Position numbers and translations under genes: made by a program | Assembly (NCBI GenBank): GCA_011364905.1 | Contig: RDNZ01000009.1 | Location: forward strand, 1 to 64,000 | Source: Candidatus Thorarchaeota archaeon | Lineage (GTDB): Archaea; Asgardarchaeota; Thorarchaeia; Thorarchaeales; Thorarchaeaceae | DNA: 64,000 bases | Direction of reading: 5' to 3' | In this document: positions 8,902 to 17,924 of the stretch, in pieces | Layout: the number at the start of each line of letters is the position of its first letter | Position numbering within the stretch: position 1 is the first letter of the stretch | Notes under the pieces: model-generated | The model's database searches: none | The model's input: the letters and a program-made list of their open reading frames with translations, nothing else | Told to the model about the DNA's origin: nothing

Positions 8902-9822
8902 ATGGAGAAACCTACAATCTCTTGGAAAATTGTGCTAGCTATTCAAATACTCGTTCTTGTGACAATAGCGGTGACTGTCATCTTCACCAACCTAGGTGTT
9001 TTTCCCTTCGACACAAATCTTGGTGTCTATCGACTCCTGCCCGGGGGTATATTATTGGACTTCATATGGCTCTATGTGTTTTCGTTCATTATTGGAGCTT
9101 TTGTCTATTTCGCCACGCCAGCTGTCTCCAGCTTTCTATGGAAACTCCATAGATTTCTTACTAGGGGGAATTACAATTACTATGTCCAAGATTTCAAAGA
9201 TCAAGGGATTGCTTCTCCTCAATCCAGAAGGATGATTCTTCCAGCATTTGTCGCTCTTGGAATCTCTTACTCAATCTCCAACATCAGAAGTCTTGCAAAT
9301 CTGATCTTTGTGTCTGAGAGTTTCGGTTCACTTGCACCAGAAGCCCAGACCATTGTTATTAGTATGTCTTTACTTTTCATTCTTCTATTACTATCATGTT
9401 TCATCACAGTGCTTTTTGCACCAATGTGGCTGATGCAGGACAATGGATTGGTGAGTGAATTCAAAACAAAACCGAGAGTGACCGCAGATATTGGGGGCGT
9501 CGGGAATTACTACTTGAAGATGATGAAAGGATTCGCTGGAGTTTCCACTCTAGTAGCCTATCTCTTTACAATATACCAGACAATTGAATGGTATCAGTTC
9601 GTTCTGTCTTCCCCGCCTCCGGGTGGATTCACAATGTTGATATTCCTGATTCCTGTGATGGCCATCATTACATCACCCATTCTGGCATTGGGTCCAATCT
9701 CAGTTGTATATGTTCTTTATGAGAGGTCATTGGTGAAGAATATGGCTTCCTTCAAGGACCGGATTGGGAGGGCCGGTCTGGAAACCGTCAAAATTGATTC
9801 GATTAGTCATCAGGAAACGTAA
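8902..9822 (+). CDS. Polytopic membrane protein, unknown
   Basis: About 306 residues with six or so hydrophobic segments and a cytosolic-looking basic C-terminus. A TTG (8893) and GTG (8899) precede the ATG chosen here; TTG 8893 has AGAGGA upstream and is a fair alternative. Its 3' end overlaps the convergent kinase-like gene by 20 bases. No family is recognised. Confidence 0.65.
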   Translation: MEKPTISWKIVLAIQILVLVTIAVTVIFTNLGVFPFDTNLGVYRLLPGGILLDFIWLYVFSFIIGAFVYFATPAVSSFLWKLHRFLTRGNYNYYVQDFKDQGIASPQSRRMILPAFVALGISYSISNIRSLANLIFVSESFGSLAPEAQTIVISMSLLFILLLLSCFITVLFAPMWLMQDNGLVSEFKTKPRVTADIGGVGNYYLKMMKGFAGVSTLVAYLFTIYQTIEWYQFVLSSPPPGGFTMLIFLIPVMAIITSPILALGPISVVYVLYERSLVKNMASFKDRIGRAGLETVKIDSISHQET

Positions 9823-11326
9823 AGGTACACACGTTTTCTTCTGTACTTTCATTTCTTTCGCACTTGACGCTTGCTCCATATCGATTCATCAGGAGCTTAA
9901 TTGTAAACAAATCTAGGTCAAGAGCTACCTGTCCATGAAGCTCTTTGCTTTCTATGTATTTGCGTAGTTCCATAGGTATGGGTTTACCTCTACAAACTAT
10001 CTTGAAACTTCTTGGCTGGCCAGTCTGCCCAATGCTGATTTTAATAGACGGCTGTTCATCTATTCTGTTCTTCACATGAAATGCTATGGCGCTATGAAAT
10101 GCCAAGGGAAGAAGGTTGTCGCCTTTGACAGTCAATGGGTCTCGATGAATGAACTCTGCCACAAAAGCATTCTTTCCAAGCAGGTCCTTAGCCGTATTTA
10201 TTGCCTCATCAAAAGACTCCGGAAGGTTAACTGGCCACAAAACCTGTTCTTGATTCTCCTTAATCCGTGAAAGCTGCATGACCTGTTGATTCAACATTGC
10301 TGCTTCTCTACTGAGGTCACTAGCAGCAGCTCGAGAGTTAGTGTCATCTTCGCTATTCCGAGCTGCCATCTCCAGAATATCGAGGTACGTCACCATTCCC
10401 TGCAGGAGATTTCCCATCTTGTGAGTCCACATGTTGAGATAGAATTTGCTCTCCTGGTTTGAAAGACTGAGTTCGCGGGTTCGCTGTTCTATCATGCTCT
10501 CAAGAAACCTATGAGGCTCTAGGATTGAAGTAATAAACTGTACAGCACCAATTAGAAGAAAGCCGGAAATGATCGATCCCATCCAGAGAAGTTCAGCGAC
10601 CTGAAGAGCGTTCCAAAGGACTATGATAAAGCCCGTCCCCATAGTCCAAATAGCGAGTGCAAGCAGAAGTGTCAAGTCGAATACATTCCTTGTCTTCCAC
10701 CATTTGTACATGAATCGAAGGAGCGCGATAATCTGTGCAGCCAAGTAGCCTAGAGAAATAATAGCTCCGACTAGAGTTAGGTCTCCGACACCGCCTTCTC
10801 CTACCACCATTAAGAATACTGGACTGGGACTCAGGAGGAACCATGTGCATATGAGGGGCATTATGATTGCTCCCCATACAACAAGAACATACTTGACTGA
10901 TCTTCTAGGTTTTGCCTCTCCTGCAAATGATCCAATGAGAATACTCGGAACCACCGCCAAAACAAGAGCCATTCCAAATGTCCTGTTTCTGTCCCTATCA
11001 GAAAAGCCGGGAGCCCATAACTGAGATGATGGGTGTGTAATTAGAAACAAGAAAGACCAAATCACAATGTCGACTCCCAATAGAATGAGCATGAGATGTC
11101 TTACCTCGCGGCTCTGAACAAACGCGACAAACGAGTATGTAGAAACAGCCATAGCCGACACAGCTAAGCCAATGGAGAGGATTGTCATCCAAAATGAGAA
11201 GGTTGTTTCGCCGATAATCACCCATGCTGAACCACCAAATGCAGCGTAGCAGAATACAGCAGTAAGAGCGATGAACATGAATACCACTGTGAACTTTACC
11301 CACTTCTGGCCTTCATCATTCATCAT
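9803..11326 (-). CDS. Multi-helix membrane sensor histidine-kinase-like protein
   Basis: About 507 residues from ATG 11326; in-frame TTG 11383 would add 19 residues. The N-terminal half has eight or so membrane helices. A linker EQRTRELSLSNQESKFYL leads to a dimerisation-helix segment with a candidate phospho-acceptor His in MWTHKMGNLLQ, the usual archaeal HisKA-like position. The C-terminal region is in the place of an HATPase_c domain, but no clear N, G1 or G2 boxes are visible, so it may be a degenerate kinase or a non-catalytic signalling protein. No response regulator gene is adjacent. Confidence 0.65.
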   Translation of the reverse strand: MMNDEGQKWVKFTVVFMFIALTAVFCYAAFGGSAWVIIGETTFSFWMTILSIGLAVSAMAVSTYSFVAFVQSREVRHLMLILLGVDIVIWSFLFLITHPSSQLWAPGFSDRDRNRTFGMALVLAVVPSILIGSFAGEAKPRRSVKYVLVVWGAIIMPLICTWFLLSPSPVFLMVVGEGGVGDLTLVGAIISLGYLAAQIIALLRFMYKWWKTRNVFDLTLLLALAIWTMGTGFIIVLWNALQVAELLWMGSIISGFLLIGAVQFITSILEPHRFLESMIEQRTRELSLSNQESKFYLNMWTHKMGNLLQGMVTYLDILEMAARNSEDDTNSRAAASDLSREAAMLNQQVMQLSRIKENQEQVLWPVNLPESFDEAINTAKDLLGKNAFVAEFIHRDPLTVKGDNLLPLAFHSAIAFHVKNRIDEQPSIKISIGQTGQPRSFKIVCRGKPIPMELRKYIESKELHGQVALDLDLFTIKLLMNRYGASVKCERNESTEENVCTFTFPDD

Positions 11327-11429
11327 CCTAACACAATCTCGCACGTTCAGCTCACAGTTGGTTCCAAAATCTATGATATTCAAATGCGATAAATTTTCCT
11401 CTTACTAACAATACTGAATATCAGTAATA

Positions 11430-11437
11430 CTTATATG
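11430..11437 (+). promoter_or_regulatory. TATA box of candidate small RNA B
   Basis: CTTATATG, about 25 nt before the hairpin-rich stretch described next. It could instead lie in the divergent upstream region of the kinase-like gene, whose own promoter must be in the same gap. Confidence 0.35.
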
Positions 11438-11454
11438 CTATTAATTCATAATAC

Positions 11455-11590
11455 TTATTGGACAGGGGGTCCGAATCGCGACCATCATGAATACTGTCAC
11501 TCCCTCCCTCTCTCAAAACGTCCGACCCGACTGGCGAACAACTCGCTTGTTTTTACGGGCCCCCTCCTCCTCACCTTCTTCTCTTTTATT
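11455..11590 (+). ncRNA. Candidate small RNA B
   Basis: This fills the gap 11327-11721. The hairpin GGAC-AGGGG-GTCC (11460-11472) overlaps an alternative GGTC...GACC stem (11469-11484). A pyrimidine-rich segment (TCCCTCCCTCTCTC) and a hairpin AACAA-CTCGC-TTGTT (11538-11552) follow, then GGGCCCCCT (11557-11565), which can close on AGGGGGTCC, and a C/T-rich tail ending CTCTTTT. A 68-codon frame through it (11435-11641) has no family signal and is not called. The element order matches candidate A. Confidence 0.35.
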
Positions 11591-11721
11591 GTTTTGAAGA
11601 CCGTTCGTGTCATTCATAATTCTTCTTCAGTTTCACGTTGATTCACAACATTAATGCCTTCAATGGATTTTCATACAACTCTCACTCAGCCAGAAGGTTT
11701 TAATGGAGTTCGCAGGGAGCC

Positions 11722-12213
11722 ATGGCAAGGCGAGCGACATTGTCCGTAGCAAAGAGAGCTGTTGACAGCACATTACGACGAATCCTGAACTATACGGCGG
11801 AGATTATTATGTCCATCATTCTGCTGGTGATTATATGCATCCCCTTAGTATTCGTTATTCCAATGTGGTTCGAAACCATTGTTCTTGGTGCTCCAAGAGC
11901 TGATCTTGCTTTGGACCCTGTGCATTGGTTTGGTTTCGATGGCGCCAGTTGGCTCACATTTGCCCTCTTTCTGGTGAGCTTAGGAATCGGTTATTTCTAT
12001 ATACTCAAACTAAAACCTGGAGTAGTTTCAGAAGAAACGGAGGAAGAAATCGAACCCGACGAGGATGAGGAAGTGGAAGAAGAACTTGCTGAAGAGATTG
12101 TCGAAGCTCTTGAGGAAGGGCATGAGGAATCTGTTGAAGAACTCACTGATGACCTATTAGACGAAGAAACCTCCGATGACGAAACCGAAGAGGATGACGA
12201 GGCAGACGAGTGA
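11722..12213 (+). CDS. Two-helix membrane protein with long acidic tail
   Basis: 163 residues. A basic N-terminus leads into two hydrophobic segments (about residues 27-50 and 77-95). The last ~60 residues are almost all Glu/Asp with no hydrophobic core, predicted to be disordered and cytosolic. The start ATG follows CAGGGAGCC. No family recognised; acidic tails of this kind often bind basic proteins, but no partner is indicated. Confidence 0.65.
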   Translation: MARRATLSVAKRAVDSTLRRILNYTAEIIMSIILLVIICIPLVFVIPMWFETIVLGAPRADLALDPVHWFGFDGASWLTFALFLVSLGIGYFYILKLKPGVVSEETEEEIEPDEDEEVEEELAEEIVEALEEGHEESVEELTDDLLDEETSDDETEEDDEADE

Positions 12214-12237
12214 TAGTGTTGCCTTGCCAGAGTTAAC

Positions 12238-13047
12238 TCATGCTAGTTTTGTCTTTTTAGCCAGTTTGTCAACAAGGGCGGAGAAAGCAACAGATGCTTT
12301 CGATTCTGGATCATTAATGACAAATGGAGTTCCCTCGTCACTTAGCGTAATTATTCGTGGATCAAGCGGCAGAGTTCCGAGGTGATCTACACCGTATTCA
12401 TCAGCTGCTTTTTTGGCATTTCCCTCTCCAAAAATCTTGTACGCCTCGCCGCAGTTCGGACATACAAACTCCGACATATTCTCAACTATTCCGAGAACAG
12501 GTACACTCATTTTTTCTACGAGTTGGATTGCTCGTCTTGCATCTAATACGGCAACATCTTGGGGAGTTGAAACAATCACTACTCCATCGATTTCTGGGAT
12601 TGATTGTAAAATGCTCAAGATTTCATCCCCAGTTCCGGGAGGCAGGTCTACAACCAACATATCAAGCTCACCCCAACGAACATTCGCTAGGAACTGCGTG
12701 ATTGCACGTGCGACCAAGGGGCCTCGCCAAGCAACTGCGTCATCCCCTTTTCTAAGAAGAAAACCCATACTCATAACCTTGATATCTTGAGGTCCATTAA
12801 TGGGCAGGATGAATGCACCATCTACATCTGGGTGTTGACCCTCTAGCCCCAACATGAGAGGTACATTGGGCCCGTATATGTCCACATCTAGAATCCCTGA
12901 AGAAAAACCCCTCATTGCAAAGGACACAGCTAGATTTGTGGCAACGGTTGTCTTTCCAACACCTCCTTTGCCAGATAGAACCACAATCTTGTGTTTAATG
13001 CCTTTCATATTCGCAGCAATCTCATTAGATATTGGAGGTTTTGACAT
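12238..13047 (-). CDS. Mrp/NBP35-family Fe-S cluster carrier ATPase
   Basis: 269 residues. The deviant Walker A GKGGVGKTT at residues 25-33 and the DVDIYGPNVPLMLG and VDLPPGTGDE motifs are diagnostic of the Mrp/ApbC/Nbp35 group. A C-terminal CPNC supplies the two bridging cysteines for a [4Fe-4S] cluster shared across the dimer. The N-terminal ferredoxin-like extension of some Nbp35 proteins is absent. Role: assembly and transfer of Fe-S clusters in the cytosol. Confidence 0.92.
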   Translation of the reverse strand: MSKPPISNEIAANMKGIKHKIVVLSGKGGVGKTTVATNLAVSFAMRGFSSGILDVDIYGPNVPLMLGLEGQHPDVDGAFILPINGPQDIKVMSMGFLLRKGDDAVAWRGPLVARAITQFLANVRWGELDMLVVDLPPGTGDEILSILQSIPEIDGVVIVSTPQDVAVLDARRAIQLVEKMSVPVLGIVENMSEFVCPNCGEAYKIFGEGNAKKAADEYGVDHLGTLPLDPRIITLSDEGTPFVINDPESKASVAFSALVDKLAKKTKLA

Positions 13048-13106
13048 TGTTATCTGTGGCGTTGCATAGTAATATTTCTAATAAACAGTAGCATATGTGA
13101 GAATTG

Positions 13107-13919
13107 TTAGCTTTCATCAAATTTAGCTAAGATTGCTCTAGCAAGTAATTCATTGGATGCCGCAACGAAATTCATCATTTTGTCAGGCTCAAGTGAACTT
13201 TGGAAACGGTTACCATCTTTGTCAAGTACAAATCCTCCAGCTTCGAAAACCATGTGTGTCCCGCTTAGGTGTATGATTGGTAACATATTTCTTAGATCGA
13301 CCATTGCATCAAGAAACCCTGCAGCGGTCCAACAAAGGTCTAACAGATTGCTTGCACTTCTTCTCGTATCATGAACCGCCGCTATAGTTCCTAAAGATTT
13401 TCGAATGAAGTCCGGGTCCCAGGTCTTCTTCGTGTCATATGATATTATGGCGTCTTTGAGATCTATCGGGGACGAAGGATTCACCTCTCTCCCATTTCTT
13501 GTTACGCCTTTTCCGGAAACTGCAACGTATGTTTCATCAGTAAACACAGACTCAATGACACTGATCTCAGCATCATCAGTAGTCATCTTTTCCTTGTAAG
13601 GAACAATGGAAATTCCAATTGCAACAAGAGGTATACCTCGTTCAAGATTCGCTGATCCATCAATGGGATCGACTAGAGCTAAGTACTCAGGTGATTTGGC
13701 ATTCTTGATGAACCCCTTCTCTTCTGTCAGAATTTCGAACCTTGTATCCGAACTCGAAAGCACACTGATTATTGTATCCTCAGCCTTGGCATCCAAAAGC
13801 AGCGTTTCGTCTCCAAAGGGATTCAAATCACCTGTATGCTCCTTCGCAACATCAAGGTTTTCAAGAATGATTGCTTTTGCACTGATGATTGCATCCTGCA
13901 GTAGCTTGAGCAGTGTCAT
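13107..13919 (-). CDS. Inositol monophosphatase / fructose-1,6-bisphosphatase family protein
   Basis: 270 residues. The family signature DPIDGSANLERG and the upstream metal-binding Glu in LTEEKG are present, as is the RRSASNLLDLCWTAAGFLDA block. The later WDxAAG motif, whose Asp binds the third metal and activates water, is replaced by PIIHLSG before the conserved EAGG. Activity as a phosphatase is therefore less certain than membership of the family. Confidence 0.8.
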   Translation of the reverse strand: MTLLKLLQDAIISAKAIILENLDVAKEHTGDLNPFGDETLLLDAKAEDTIISVLSSSDTRFEILTEEKGFIKNAKSPEYLALVDPIDGSANLERGIPLVAIGISIVPYKEKMTTDDAEISVIESVFTDETYVAVSGKGVTRNGREVNPSSPIDLKDAIISYDTKKTWDPDFIRKSLGTIAAVHDTRRSASNLLDLCWTAAGFLDAMVDLRNMLPIIHLSGTHMVFEAGGFVLDKDGNRFQSSLEPDKMMNFVAASNELLARAILAKFDES

Positions 13920-14036
13920 ATTAGCATCAATATGGTGGTATTTGATATCTCTATATCACTTGTTGGGTAGTGATTACAATACCTTAAATGCGTCAAGACA
14001 TGAAATAGAACCGTAAGGCCAAACTAGGTGGAATCA

Positions 14037-14702
14037 ATGGGCTTTCTGAGTGGAAAGAAAAAAGTCGATGCAGAACGCGGAATTCTTGAAATGAAAGGCA
14101 CTATGAATGCCTTGACACTAAGGATTCGCAGCCTTGAAACTAGAATGGTTGAGGAGCAAAAGTCTGCAAAGGAGGCAATGTCCAAAGGGAGTCGTTCTGT
14201 GGCACGGTCCCACCTTGGTATTGTTGTAGACCTTGAGAATCGAAAGTCTCGATATCAGCAACAGTTCCTTACTCTAGAAACCGCGCTCCTTAATCTAGAA
14301 GAAGCCAAAACTCAGTCTGAAGTTTTACGTGCCTTCACTATCGCGAACGATGCACTAACTGAAGCACGTTCAATGCTGCGGCCAGAAGAGATTCAGACTC
14401 AACTGGACAAGCTGTCTGAATCATTCGAGCATATTTCCATCGCAGGCGAACTGCTATCCGAAGACTTGTCTGGATCCGACTCCACAGTCGAGGATGAAGA
14501 ACGGATTGACCGTCAGCTTCAGGCTATGGAGGCCGAGGTCCTGCTCGAAAAAGAAGGGGTTTTGCCTCCATTAGAGCGCGAGGGAACACTTCCTGCGAAG
14601 ACTGGCAAAAGTGAGAGTTCAGATGAAAAACGAATTGATGAGCTACTTGCGGACCTTGAGAAAGAAGCCCAAGAGGAGAGAGCTCGAGAGAAAGAGAGCT
14701 AA
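14037..14702 (+). CDS. ESCRT-III (Snf7-family) protein
   Basis: 221 residues from ATG 14037, with AGGTGG ahead of it. The layout is that of Snf7/CHMP proteins: a short N-terminus with a basic patch (MGFLSGKKK), a long basic helical hairpin whose second arm has ENRKSRYQQQFLTLETALLNLE, then helices in the place of alpha3-alpha4 (ALTEARSML, QTQLDKLSESFE), and an acidic C-terminal half. The final helix, RIDELLADLEKEAQ, resembles a MIT-interacting motif. ESCRT-III polymerises on membranes for scission and cytokinesis. No Vps4 gene lies in this window. Identification rests on pattern recognition against eukaryotic SNF7. Confidence 0.72.
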   Translation: MGFLSGKKKVDAERGILEMKGTMNALTLRIRSLETRMVEEQKSAKEAMSKGSRSVARSHLGIVVDLENRKSRYQQQFLTLETALLNLEEAKTQSEVLRAFTIANDALTEARSMLRPEEIQTQLDKLSESFEHISIAGELLSEDLSGSDSTVEDEERIDRQLQAMEAEVLLEKEGVLPPLEREGTLPAKTGKSESSDEKRIDELLADLEKEAQEERAREKES

Positions 14703-14735
14703 CACGTGATTCGTTTGATTGGTTTTCAGGTGTAG

Positions 14736-15389
14736 TTGAGATTGAGCATAGAACTAGTTGTTTTCGATGTAGATGGAACCCTAACAAAACACAGTAGTGT
14801 CTGGTGGCGACTTCATGAGCATTTTGGCACAACAGACGAGGGACGGAAATATTACAACCAGTATTTCGGCGGAGAAATCACATATGAAGAATGGGCTGAT
14901 CTTGATGCTGCCTTGTGGAAAGGAGAATCCCTTGAGGAAGTCCTGAAGGTGGTGCAATCCACTCAGCTTGCATCCGGAGCTCAAGAAACAATTCGTACTC
15001 TAAAAGGATGTAAACTGAAAACTGCTATTCTGTCTGGTGGCTTAGACATAATGGCTAATGACATTGGTCAAAGAGTTGGCATCGACTATGTGCTGACTAA
15101 CAAGCTTCATCACCGAGATGGGCTTTTAACCGGAGAAGTGGATAACCTCGTGGCATGGGGCGAAAAATACAAAGTGATTCCGAACATCAATGCTCATTTT
15201 GGGATTCCTCCAAAAAACACAGCCTTTGTTGGTGATGGTAGGAATGACATGAGTGTCTTCAAAGTTGTTGGTCTTTCGATTGCTTACAATCCTGAGGATG
15301 CCGAAGTTGCCAACTCTGCTGACGTTGTGATCCGGAAAGATGACCTAAGGGCTATCCTGCCTTATATCATACCGGATTTCCGACAATGA
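14736..15389 (+). CDS. HAD phosphatase, phosphoserine-phosphatase-like
   Basis: 217 residues from TTG 14736 (TTG 14742 also possible; AGGTG lies just upstream). HAD motifs are VFDVDGTL, ILSGG, the Lys in EKYKV, and FVGDGRNDMSVF. The alpha-helical C1 cap (WWRLHEHFG to the Ser-Gly-Gly) and overall size fit SerB-like enzymes, which dephosphorylate phosphoserine or related small substrates. It lies 33 bases after the ESCRT-III gene and may be cotranscribed, though no functional link is evident. Confidence 0.8.
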   Translation: MRLSIELVVFDVDGTLTKHSSVWWRLHEHFGTTDEGRKYYNQYFGGEITYEEWADLDAALWKGESLEEVLKVVQSTQLASGAQETIRTLKGCKLKTAILSGGLDIMANDIGQRVGIDYVLTNKLHHRDGLLTGEVDNLVAWGEKYKVIPNINAHFGIPPKNTAFVGDGRNDMSVFKVVGLSIAYNPEDAEVANSADVVIRKDDLRAILPYIIPDFRQ

Positions 15390-15446
15390 GAAGCACAAAA
15401 ACATAGGCTTGAAGCAAGATAGTCATGGCGGTTTTCTGCGCACTAT

Positions 15447-16601
15447 TCATTTGAGGTTGGTATACCTTGCTCCGCTTCCAGTATTAAGGAAGACCACATC
15501 TTCATTGAAATCAATTCTACCAGCTTCAATCAAATTACGTAACCCACAGATGCCTACCGCAGCCTCTGGGCATATGTCTAAACCTTCTAGTTTGGCAACC
15601 ATCCTTCTGGTTGGCTCAATTTCCTGGTCTGCCACAGCGACTGCGCTTCCCCCTGAATTCCTAATTGCTTGAAGGATTAATCTGCCAGCAAACGGATTGG
15701 GTACTCTTAATCCCAATGCCTCAGTTTCTCCATTCACCCACTCCTCGATATCATCATCACCTCTTTCAATGGCTCTCACTATTGGTGCGCAACCTCCGCT
15801 CTGTGCGGCATACATTCGTGGACGCTCGGAACCAATGAGTCCAATGGTTTCAAGTTCATCGAAAGCTTTCCAAATCCCGATGATTGCAGTTCCTCCTCCC
15901 GTTGGGCAGATTATTGCGTCAGGAACCGACCACCCCATCTGTTCACAGATCTCAAATCCCAGTGTCTTTTTTCCCTCAACTCGATAGGGTTCCTTCGTGG
16001 TTGAAAGATCCGTCCAATTTTCATTTTGATCTCTCATTACTTTGCCCGCATCTGAAATTGTGCCTTTCACACGAGTTGTGATCGCACCAAACAGCTCACA
16101 TAGTTGAAAGAATGATTCAGGCGTATCTTCCGGCATGAAGATGTGAGCTTTCAAGGCTGCAGCAGCTGCATATGCACATGTGGATACCGCCGCATTCCCA
16201 GCTGAGGGGAGGGCAAACTCTTCTGCTCCTAACTCCATATGTCGAGAAACAGTCGCACAGAGACCTCTGTCCTTGAAACTTGAGGTTGGATTTTGAGACT
16301 CGTCTTTGATTCGGAGTATTTGAAGACCAATGTGTTTCCCTAACCGTCTAGAGAGTAATAGTGGTGTCCATCCCTCACCAAGGCTTACTATGCACGAAGG
16401 TGACTTCACGGGGAGAAGTTGTGAGTACCTCCACATCGAATTCACATCTGAGGGAAACTCGTTGTTTGCCAGAGCTTCTCTGACGCCTATCAGGTCATAA
16501 ACGGCAAACAAGGGCGAACCGCAAACACAATATGTTGCCATTGAGTCAGCTGAGTGCTTTCTCCTACACTGCGGACATTCGAGATGTGAGATGTGTGACA
16601 T
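15447..16601 (-). CDS. thrC: Threonine synthase
   Basis: About 384 residues from ATG 16601 (GTG 16613 is in frame). An N-terminal zinc-ribbon-like segment (CPQC...CVCG) is typical of archaeal ThrC. The PLP lysine is in SSFKDRG, and the Gly-rich phosphate loop CPTGGGTA and SAGNAAVSTCAYAAA follow. The enzyme converts O-phosphohomoserine to threonine. Related fold-type II enzymes (cysteate synthase) share these motifs, which leaves some doubt on substrate. Confidence 0.85.
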   Translation of the reverse strand: MSHISHLECPQCRRKHSADSMATYCVCGSPLFAVYDLIGVREALANNEFPSDVNSMWRYSQLLPVKSPSCIVSLGEGWTPLLLSRRLGKHIGLQILRIKDESQNPTSSFKDRGLCATVSRHMELGAEEFALPSAGNAAVSTCAYAAAAALKAHIFMPEDTPESFFQLCELFGAITTRVKGTISDAGKVMRDQNENWTDLSTTKEPYRVEGKKTLGFEICEQMGWSVPDAIICPTGGGTAIIGIWKAFDELETIGLIGSERPRMYAAQSGGCAPIVRAIERGDDDIEEWVNGETEALGLRVPNPFAGRLILQAIRNSGGSAVAVADQEIEPTRRMVAKLEGLDICPEAAVGICGLRNLIEAGRIDFNEDVVFLNTGSGARYTNLK

Positions 16602-16689
16602 CAAAATAATCACGACATTTACATGAACACTTAGCCTTATTTGTAACTGTCACTTTGGTTTTTCGGAAATACCGAAGATTGGGATACTT

Positions 16690-17880
16690 ATGGGCGAGCT
16701 AAAACGAAAGACCTTACCGTTCACATCACTAGTAGGTTTGGAACGACTTAAGCTGGCTCTAATCCTAAACGGCATAAACCCACAGATTGGTGGAGTGCTC
16801 ATCTCAGGGCCAAAAGGAACTGGCAAGACCACTGTGGTTCGAGCACTGGCTGATTTGCTTCCTGAGGTGGAGGCCGTTGTGGGATGTAGATTTGGATGCA
16901 ATCCCAATAATCATGATTTTCTGTGTGCTGATTGTAGATCCACAATTGAATCGGGAAAGAAACTCAAGTCTGAGTCTAGAAAGATGCGTGTCATCAATCT
17001 CCCGCTCTCTACTACAGAAGATCGTTTGATTGGGGCTCTAGACATAGAACGCGTCTTACAAGAAGGAATTCAAGCACTTCGACCAGGAATACTTGCAGAA
17101 GCCAATCAAAATGTTCTCTATGTTGATGAGGTGAATCTATTACCTGACCATTTAGTTGACGATCTCTTAGATGCGGCAGCAACAAAGATCAATGTGATTG
17201 AACGTGAGGGAATATCGGTTTCTCATCCCTCCGATTTTGTTCTAATTGGAACAATGAATCCTGAGGAAGGAGAACTAAGACCGCAGCTCCTAGATCGATT
17301 TCCTCTTCATGTTGCAGTTAGTGGTCATCACTCGATTGATGATAGAATGCAACTCGTAAGGCGAAACCTCGCCTTTGAAGAAGACCCTGACAAATTCAGA
17401 GCTACCTGGGAGGAAAAACAGGTCGAGCTTCGTAATCAGATAATTCAAGCGAAAGAACTGCTGAGGGATGTGGTCCTTCCTGACTCTCATCTCAGAGCTA
17501 TTGCAATGGCTTGCGACGCTCTTGAAGTCGATGGTGTTCGACCTGACATCATCATCAGCAAGGCTGCAATCACTAATGCCGCTTTGGAAGGAAGAACAGA
17601 GGTTTCGCTAGAAGATATGAAAGTCGCCTCGCAACTTGTACTCAGTCATAGAACACGTCGAGGCGGACTATTGGAACCGCCTCTTCCAGATGATGTGGAC
17701 AAAGCCATTACAAAAGCAGCTGAGGTTGCTCAGAGAACAGAACGCCGGAAATCCCCCACAGAGGTTCCGGAGGAAGACGATAAGTCCGGACCAAGATTGA
17801 GCGGCGGAGGTTTTGGTAGAGGAAATAGGTTTGCCACATCTGGCAGACAGGACGGCAAAAAAAAACTCCGAAAGGAGTAA
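16690..17880 (+). CDS. AAA+ chelatase subunit (ChlI/BchI-like)
   Basis: 396 residues. Walker [10 protein letters not shown] (residues 40-48), Walker [12 protein letters not shown], sensor region [18 protein letters not shown] and the chelatase-specific four-Cys cluster (CRFGC...CADC, residues 66-82) mark the small subunit of Mg/Co-chelatase. A Gly-rich tail ends in GKKKLRKE. It is the ATPase that works with a VWA-domain subunit, encoded next. An A9 run 15 bases before the stop is in position to shift ribosomes into the frame of that next gene. Confidence 0.87.
   Translation: MGELKRKTLPFTSLVGLERLKLALILNGINPQIGGVLISGPKGTGKTTVVRALADLLPEVEAVVGCRFGCNPNNHDFLCADCRSTIESGKKLKSESRKMRVINLPLSTTEDRLIGALDIERVLQEGIQALRPGILAEANQNVLYVDEVNLLPDHLVDDLLDAAATKINVIEREGISVSHPSDFVLIGTMNPEEGELRPQLLDRFPLHVAVSGHHSIDDRMQLVRRNLAFEEDPDKFRATWEEKQVELRNQIIQAKELLRDVVLPDSHLRAIAMACDALEVDGVRPDIIISKAAITNAALEGRTEVSLEDMKVASQLVLSHRTRRGGLLEPPLPDDVDKAITKAAEVAQRTERRKSPTEVPEEDDKSGPRLSGGGFGRGNRFATSGRQDGKKKLRKE
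17857..17865 (+). other. A9 run, possible -1 frameshift site joining ChlI and ChlD frames
   Basis: Nine consecutive A bases in GGC-A9-CTCCG. In the ChlI frame a stop follows five codons later. In the -1 frame translation continues without a stop through 17925 into the VWA protein ([19 protein letters not shown], then the first membrane helix). One extra A would give the same fusion, so an assembly indel must also be considered. Confidence 0.45.
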
Positions 17881-17924
17881 GAAATCCTAGGGGTGACCCA
17901 ATCAAAGGAACCATCTGCGCTATT

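Noticed and set aside
8787-9152. 121-codon ORF
   Set aside because: Out-of-frame overlap with the membrane-protein gene at 8902; no conserved sequence.
11461-11545. tRNA gene
   Set aside because: GGTCCGAATCGCGACC resembles a T-arm, but no acceptor stem, D-arm or anticodon arm fits.
11435-11641. 68-codon ORF across candidate RNA B
   Set aside because: No family signal, poor start context, overlaps strong hairpins.
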